From: Candidatus Poribacteria bacterium
GTDB lineage: Bacteria > Poribacteria > DTPJ01 > WJIO01
Direction of reading: 5' to 3'
DNA: 13,036 nt
Assembly (NCBI GenBank): GCA_014730235.1
Contig: WJIO01000003.1
Span: 1 to 13,036, forward strand
Shown: positions 9,718 through 13,036 of the stretch, piece after piece
How positions within the stretch are numbered: position 1 is the stretch's first letter
Layout: each line of letters opens with the position of its first letter
Program-made: the position numbers and the translations under genes
Notes under the pieces: generated by a model
The model's database searches: none
The model's input: only the letters and a program-made list of their open reading frames with translations
Told to the model about the DNA's origin: nothing

Positions 9718-10611
9718 ATGGAATACCTAATACAACAACTGATAAACGGCATACAATTGGGAACAATGTATGCACTGCTGGCCCTGGGCTATACTATGGT
9801 ATACGGTATAATACGCCTGATTAACTTTGCCCATGCCGATATATTCATGATCGGAGTATATACAGCGCTGTTTACAGCCACCCGATACCGCGTTCCCTTT
9901 CCCTTGGTTATCGTTATATCTATGGTTGTATGCGCCGTATTGGGGGTGGTTATCGAAAGGCTTGCGTATAAACCCCTTAGATATAAACCCAGACTTTCAG
10001 CTTTGATAACAGCTTTGGGTGTATCATTGTTTCTGGAGAATTTCTGTGCTTTACCCTTTATGTTCGGACCTGAGTATCGGAGTTTTCCAGAACTTATCCC
10101 ACCAAAACAGTATGTTATCCTTAAGCAGTATAATATTACCGTAACAAATGTCTTCCTGATAAATCTGCTGGTGGTTTCAGTTTTGCTGGTTGGACTGTTT
10201 TATCTGGTTCATCACACCATGATAGGTAAGAAGATGCGGGCCGTATCTCTGGATAAGACAACCGCCAGCTTACTGGGTGTAAATGTAGACCGCACCATAA
10301 GCTTTACATTCCTTATCGGTACTGCTCTGGCCGGCGCTTCCGGGGTGCTTTATGGAATGACATATACATCGGTTCAGTCACCTTATCTGGGTATATGGCC
10401 AGGATGGAAGGCCTTTATCGCCGCTGTTATAGGAGGAATAGGAAATATCCCCGGTGCAGTAGTAGGGGCTTATCTTATGGGAATATCTGAAGTGTATGCC
10501 ACGTCCATAAGCTCTGACCTGGGTTTCGGGATAGCTTTTGCCATATTAATTATTGTGCTTATAGTAAAGCCCACAGGACTGCTGGGAAAAAAGAGGCAGG
10601 AAAAAGTATAG
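9718..10611 (+). CDS. livH: Branched-chain amino acid-type ABC permease LivH
   Basis: Integral membrane permease of the LivH subfamily, 297 residues with about eight hydrophobic segments. Its opening, MEYLIQQLINGIQLGTMYALLALGY, is the classical LivH start, followed by VYGIIRLINFAHADIFMIGVY (28-48). The cytoplasmic ATPase-contact region lies at about 172-210 (MRAVSLDKTTASLLGVNVDRT onward, then TALAGASGVLYG), and AVIGGIGNIPGAVVGAYLMG is at 236-255. The start is certain from family alignment, yet the 15 bases before it contain no Shine-Dalgarno-like purine run, so translation may depend on coupling to the upstream gene. It overlaps livM by one base (TAGTG). Confidence 0.93.
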   Translation: MEYLIQQLINGIQLGTMYALLALGYTMVYGIIRLINFAHADIFMIGVYTALFTATRYRVPFPLVIVISMVVCAVLGVVIERLAYKPLRYKPRLSALITALGVSLFLENFCALPFMFGPEYRSFPELIPPKQYVILKQYNITVTNVFLINLLVVSVLLVGLFYLVHHTMIGKKMRAVSLDKTTASLLGVNVDRTISFTFLIGTALAGASGVLYGMTYTSVQSPYLGIWPGWKAFIAAVIGGIGNIPGAVVGAYLMGISEVYATSISSDLGFGIAFAILIIVLIVKPTGLLGKKRQEKV

Positions 10612-11585
10612 TGAAAATTCCCTATATCCTGAAAAAACACAAAGTCATTATATCTCTGCTCTTTTTGTATTTAGTTATAGTATTGACATACAGAACCGGT
10701 TGGCTTAGTTCCTACCTTTTGCAAATAATAATGTTTGTGGGCATTAACATCGTCATGACGGTAAGTTTGGGAATGATAAACGGTTTTACAGGCCAATTTT
10801 CTATTGGACATGGTGGATTTATGGCTGTCGGTGCTTATGCTTCGGTTTTTCTGACTACCATAATCTTTCAAATGGCAGGAAGCAGTGTTCCCGGACAGTC
10901 ATTACTGGGTTATGCAATATTCTTTCCGGCTGTATTAATAGGCGGTCTGTGCGCTGCACTTACAGGATTCCTGATAGGTTTGCCGACTCTCAGGGTTAAG
11001 GGTGATTATCTGGCTATTGTAACCATGGCCTTCAGCGAAGTAATAAGAACCATAATCCGAGTTTCTGAACCTTTAGGCGGACCCAGGGGGGTTAGCGGGA
11101 TACCGTCCATGACAAATATGGCCATTGTAATGGTATTTACGGTGCTTTCTGTTTGGTTAATGCGTAATTTTCTCGCGTCGACATACGGAAGGGCATCAAG
11201 AGCCACAAGGGACAGTGAGATCGCCGCCGAGATCATGGGAGTAAATACTACCCAGCAAAAGACACTGGTTTTTACCACTGCAGCCTTTTTTGCCGGTTGT
11301 TGCGGAGGATTATACGCCCATATACTTCAGTTTATACATCCAGATAATTTCACCTTTATGAAATCCCTGGAATACCTGATATACCTCTATATTGGAGGCT
11401 CCAGCAGTATCAGTGGAGCCATGACCGGAGCGGTAGTGTTTACAGCTATCCCCGAATTATTCCGCAGTTTCCAGATATGGAGAATGGTAATATATGCACT
11501 TCTGCTTATTGTTATAATGCTTTTCAGACCCAACGGTATTATTGGCGACAGAGAATTCAGCTTTATAAAGAAAAATAATACATAA
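10611..11585 (+). CDS. livM: Branched-chain amino acid-type ABC permease LivM
   Basis: Second permease subunit, 324 residues, about eight to nine membrane segments. Diagnostic LivM blocks are LGMINGFTGQFSIGHGGFMAVGAY (53-76), LPTLRVKGDYLAIVTMAFSE (124-143), GGPRGVSGIP (156-165) and the ATPase-contact loop RATRDSEIAAEIMGVN (197-212), followed by AFFAGCCGGLYAH. The start is GTG at 10611, overlapping the livH stop, with an AGGA about 8 bases upstream; no better start exists. LivH and LivM form the heterodimeric channel that needs LivG/LivF-type ATPases. Those are not encoded downstream here; the next gene is an oxidoreductase, 15 bp away. Confidence 0.93.
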   Translation: MKIPYILKKHKVIISLLFLYLVIVLTYRTGWLSSYLLQIIMFVGINIVMTVSLGMINGFTGQFSIGHGGFMAVGAYASVFLTTIIFQMAGSSVPGQSLLGYAIFFPAVLIGGLCAALTGFLIGLPTLRVKGDYLAIVTMAFSEVIRTIIRVSEPLGGPRGVSGIPSMTNMAIVMVFTVLSVWLMRNFLASTYGRASRATRDSEIAAEIMGVNTTQQKTLVFTTAAFFAGCCGGLYAHILQFIHPDNFTFMKSLEYLIYLYIGGSSSISGAMTGAVVFTAIPELFRSFQIWRMVIYALLLIVIMLFRPNGIIGDREFSFIKKNNT

Positions 11586-11600
11586 AAAGGAGAATTAACA

Positions 11601-12575
11601 ATGCCTAAAGAATTGGTAGCACTGGATATACGCAAACCTGCCTTGAGAGAATATGAATATGGTCCAATTCCGGCCGGAAGCGTGAGAGTTAAGGTGGAAT
11701 TTGGTTCACCCAAGCGGGGAACTGAATTAACCATGTATAGAGGAGATAGAAAAGCCGGCTTTCCTATGGGCCTGGGAAATATGTGCGTTGGGAAAATAAT
11801 AGAAATTGGTGAGGATGTAGAGAATTTCTCTGTAGGTGATCAGGTAGCTGGTTATGGCCATTTAAAAGAAACTCACACATGGTCAGTCCGAAACTTATGG
11901 CGAATGAGTGAAAGAATGACATGGAAAGAAGCTGTATGTTTTGATCCCGCCCAGTTTGCCCTGTCAGGTATCCGGGATGGCCAGCTTCGTCTTGGCGATA
12001 AAACAGCGGTTTTTGGTCTTGGTGCCATAGGTCAGATGGCATTACAGATGACAAAAATGGCTGGTGCTGTATTTGCAGCCGCCGTTGATCCTGTATCCGT
12101 TAGACGTGATGTAGCTCTTAAATGCGGCGCGGATATAGCTCTTGATCCCACAACTCAGGAAGTAGGCGCGGAATTAATGAAAGCTACAAACGACAAAGGT
12201 CTGGATGTGGCCATAGAAACTAGCGGAAGCTATGAAGCACTGCATCAGGCAATTCTGGGCCTGGCCTGGGGTGGCAATATTTCTTATGTAGGCTGGAGCA
12301 AGGAATGTAAAGGTGGATTGGATTTCGGACTGGATGCCCACTTTACTGTACCCAACATTATATTCGCCAGGGCTTGCAGCGAACCAAATCGGGATCATCC
12401 AAGATGGGATTTCAGGCGGATCATGGATACATGCTGGAAAATGTTGTGTGATGGTTTAATACAGTGTGAAGATATAATTCAACCTGTAGTTCCTTTTGAG
12501 GATTCAGTGGAAGCCTATCAGGATATGGATTATCATCCAGAAAATAGTATCAAGCTTGGTGTATCATTTGGGTAA
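11601..12575 (+). CDS. Medium-chain dehydrogenase/reductase-like oxidoreductase, zinc ligands lost
   Basis: A 324-residue MDR-superfamily protein: GroES-like N-terminal domain (about 1-125) and Rossmann nucleotide-binding domain (about 130-270) with the glycine motif AVFGLGAIGQMA (136-147). D163 follows beta strand 2 (AAVDP), which in this superfamily favours NAD(H) over NADP(H). Two features of zinc alcohol dehydrogenases are missing: the catalytic Cys of the early CxTD/H motif is replaced in EFGSPKRGTELTMYRG (34-48), and the usual GHE is GLGN (57-60). The four-cysteine structural-zinc loop is also absent. It is therefore probably zinc-independent, or uses unusual ligands. AAGGAG stands 8 bases before the ATG. 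It lies 15 bp after livM, so it is likely co-transcribed and may act on the imported solute or its product. The reaction is unknown; an annotation as 'alcohol dehydrogenase' would overstate it. Confidence 0.85.
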   Translation: MPKELVALDIRKPALREYEYGPIPAGSVRVKVEFGSPKRGTELTMYRGDRKAGFPMGLGNMCVGKIIEIGEDVENFSVGDQVAGYGHLKETHTWSVRNLWRMSERMTWKEAVCFDPAQFALSGIRDGQLRLGDKTAVFGLGAIGQMALQMTKMAGAVFAAAVDPVSVRRDVALKCGADIALDPTTQEVGAELMKATNDKGLDVAIETSGSYEALHQAILGLAWGGNISYVGWSKECKGGLDFGLDAHFTVPNIIFARACSEPNRDHPRWDFRRIMDTCWKMLCDGLIQCEDIIQPVVPFEDSVEAYQDMDYHPENSIKLGVSFG

Positions 12576-12623
12576 AATATATGATTCTTTAAAATTAAAT
12601 GCATAATAAGAAGCTTTTATGTA

Positions 12624-12653
12624 TTGTCATTCCTGCAAAAGCAGGAATGACAA
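12624..12653. repeat. REP-like palindromic repeat, 13-bp perfect stem
   Basis: TTGTCATTCCTGC (12624-12636) and GCAGGAATGACAA (12641-12653) are exact inverted copies around AAAA. The core GTCATTCCTGC-GCAGGAATGAC resembles a palindromic intergenic repeat dispersed in many bacterial genomes; read on the minus strand it gives the familiar spurious peptide VIPAFAGMT. There is no T-run after the stem on either strand, so it is not a standard terminator. It ends 4 bases before the yggS ribosome binding site. Confidence 0.8.
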
Positions 12654-12669
12654 GCTGGGGTGATAACAC

Positions 12670-13036
12670 ATGCCTGAAATATTTAACCGATGCCAGGAGA
12701 TAAGAAAACAAATACCAGATCACGTAACAATAGTAGCCGCCGCTAAAACCAGAACTCCTGATGAAATAAATCAGGCAGTTGATGCTGGAATCAATATTAT
12801 AGGAGAAAATTACGTTCAGGAAGCAGAAGAGGTTATCGAAATTTTGAATGGTATAGCCCAATGGCACATGATAGGACATCTGCAAAGGAATAAAGCAAAG
12901 AAAGCAGTTGAGTTATTCGATATGATAGAAACTCTGGATTCTATGCGCCTTGCCAGAGCTGTTGATAAGCGGTGCGCGGGTATAGATAAAATTATGCCTG
13001 TATTGGTGGAGATCAACAGTGGTCGCGAGACAAACA
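12670..13036 (+). CDS. yggS: YggS/PROSC-type PLP homeostasis protein, 5' part only
   Basis: The frame runs open off the window end; 122 residues are visible of an expected 220 or so. It is the fold-III alanine-racemase-like PLP-binding protein that buffers pyridoxal phosphate and affects amino-acid and vitamin B6 balance; it has no known catalytic reaction. The PLP lysine should be K26 in VAAAKTRTPDEI. Other blocks are IIGENYVQEA (43-52), WHMIGHLQRNKAKKAV (65-80) and VLVEINSGRE (111-120). The N-terminus is shorter than in E. coli YggS, lacking most of the first helix extension. The ATG at 12670 has GGGGTGAT about 5 bases upstream, immediately after the palindrome. It may be read from the liv transcript, since no terminator separates it from the oxidoreductase gene. 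Confidence 0.93.
   Translation, partial: MPEIFNRCQEIRKQIPDHVTIVAAAKTRTPDEINQAVDAGINIIGENYVQEAEEVIEILNGIAQWHMIGHLQRNKAKKAVELFDMIETLDSMRLARAVDKRCAGIDKIMPVLVEINSGRETN

Noticed and set aside
12624-12653. Palindrome as an intrinsic terminator of the liv operon
   Set aside because: Neither strand has a T-run after the stem, and the sequence core fits a dispersed palindromic repeat better.
12595-12885. Minus-strand frame containing VIPAFAGMT near its end
   Set aside because: The peptide comes from the REP-like palindrome and the rest is antisense to yggS; a well-known type of spurious gene call.

Overview
The window looks like a piece of an anaerobic, Gram-positive-type (Clostridia-like Firmicutes) chromosome. 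The basis is moderate-to-low GC, strong AGGAGG-type ribosome binding sites, a PyrR protein with its cognate RNA attenuator, a lipoprotein-type ABC binding protein and a corrinoid-methyltransferase-like URO-D family gene. The genus cannot be set from this sequence, and an unusual lineage carrying the same features is possible.

Layout. Positions 1-450 (+) hold the 3' end of a ThuA-like gene. A gene-free stretch follows, then a decayed 3' remnant of an IS630-family transposase (720-932, +). From 8278 down to 959 runs a compact minus-strand pyrimidine operon, in transcription order pyrR, pyrC, carA, carB and a MtaA-like URO-D family gene. Gaps are 21 bp or less, and pyrR/pyrC share a TAATG junction. 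Its leader (about 8410-8279) holds a textbook-looking PyrR attenuator: a TTGACA/extended -10 promoter, a PyrR-binding hairpin with a CAGAGA loop, a candidate antiterminator and an intrinsic terminator just before pyrR. A possible 7-codon leader peptide lies between the hairpin and the terminator. No pyrB, pyrK, pyrD, pyrE or pyrF is present in the window.

A second promoter fires divergently from the same intergenic region into a plus-strand cluster. It encodes a branched-chain-amino-acid-type binding lipoprotein (LivJ-like), the permeases LivH and LivM, and a medium-chain dehydrogenase-like oxidoreductase that has lost the usual zinc ligands. After a 13-bp perfect palindrome of REP type comes the start of a yggS/PLP-homeostasis gene, cut by the window end. 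The transporter ATPase genes (livG, livF) expected after livM are absent here.

How it works together. The minus-strand genes make carbamoyl phosphate (CarAB) and dihydroorotate (PyrC) under predicted UMP/PRPP control through PyrR. The terminal MtaA-like gene appears to be under the same control, which is unexpected. The plus-strand genes form an amino-acid or related-solute uptake unit of uncertain substrate. No CRISPR array, tRNA, rRNA or defence system was recognised. The most interesting material is the pyr leader (attenuator plus possible leader ORF), the atypical pyr gene set, and the liv cluster in which an oxidoreductase stands where the ATPases are expected.
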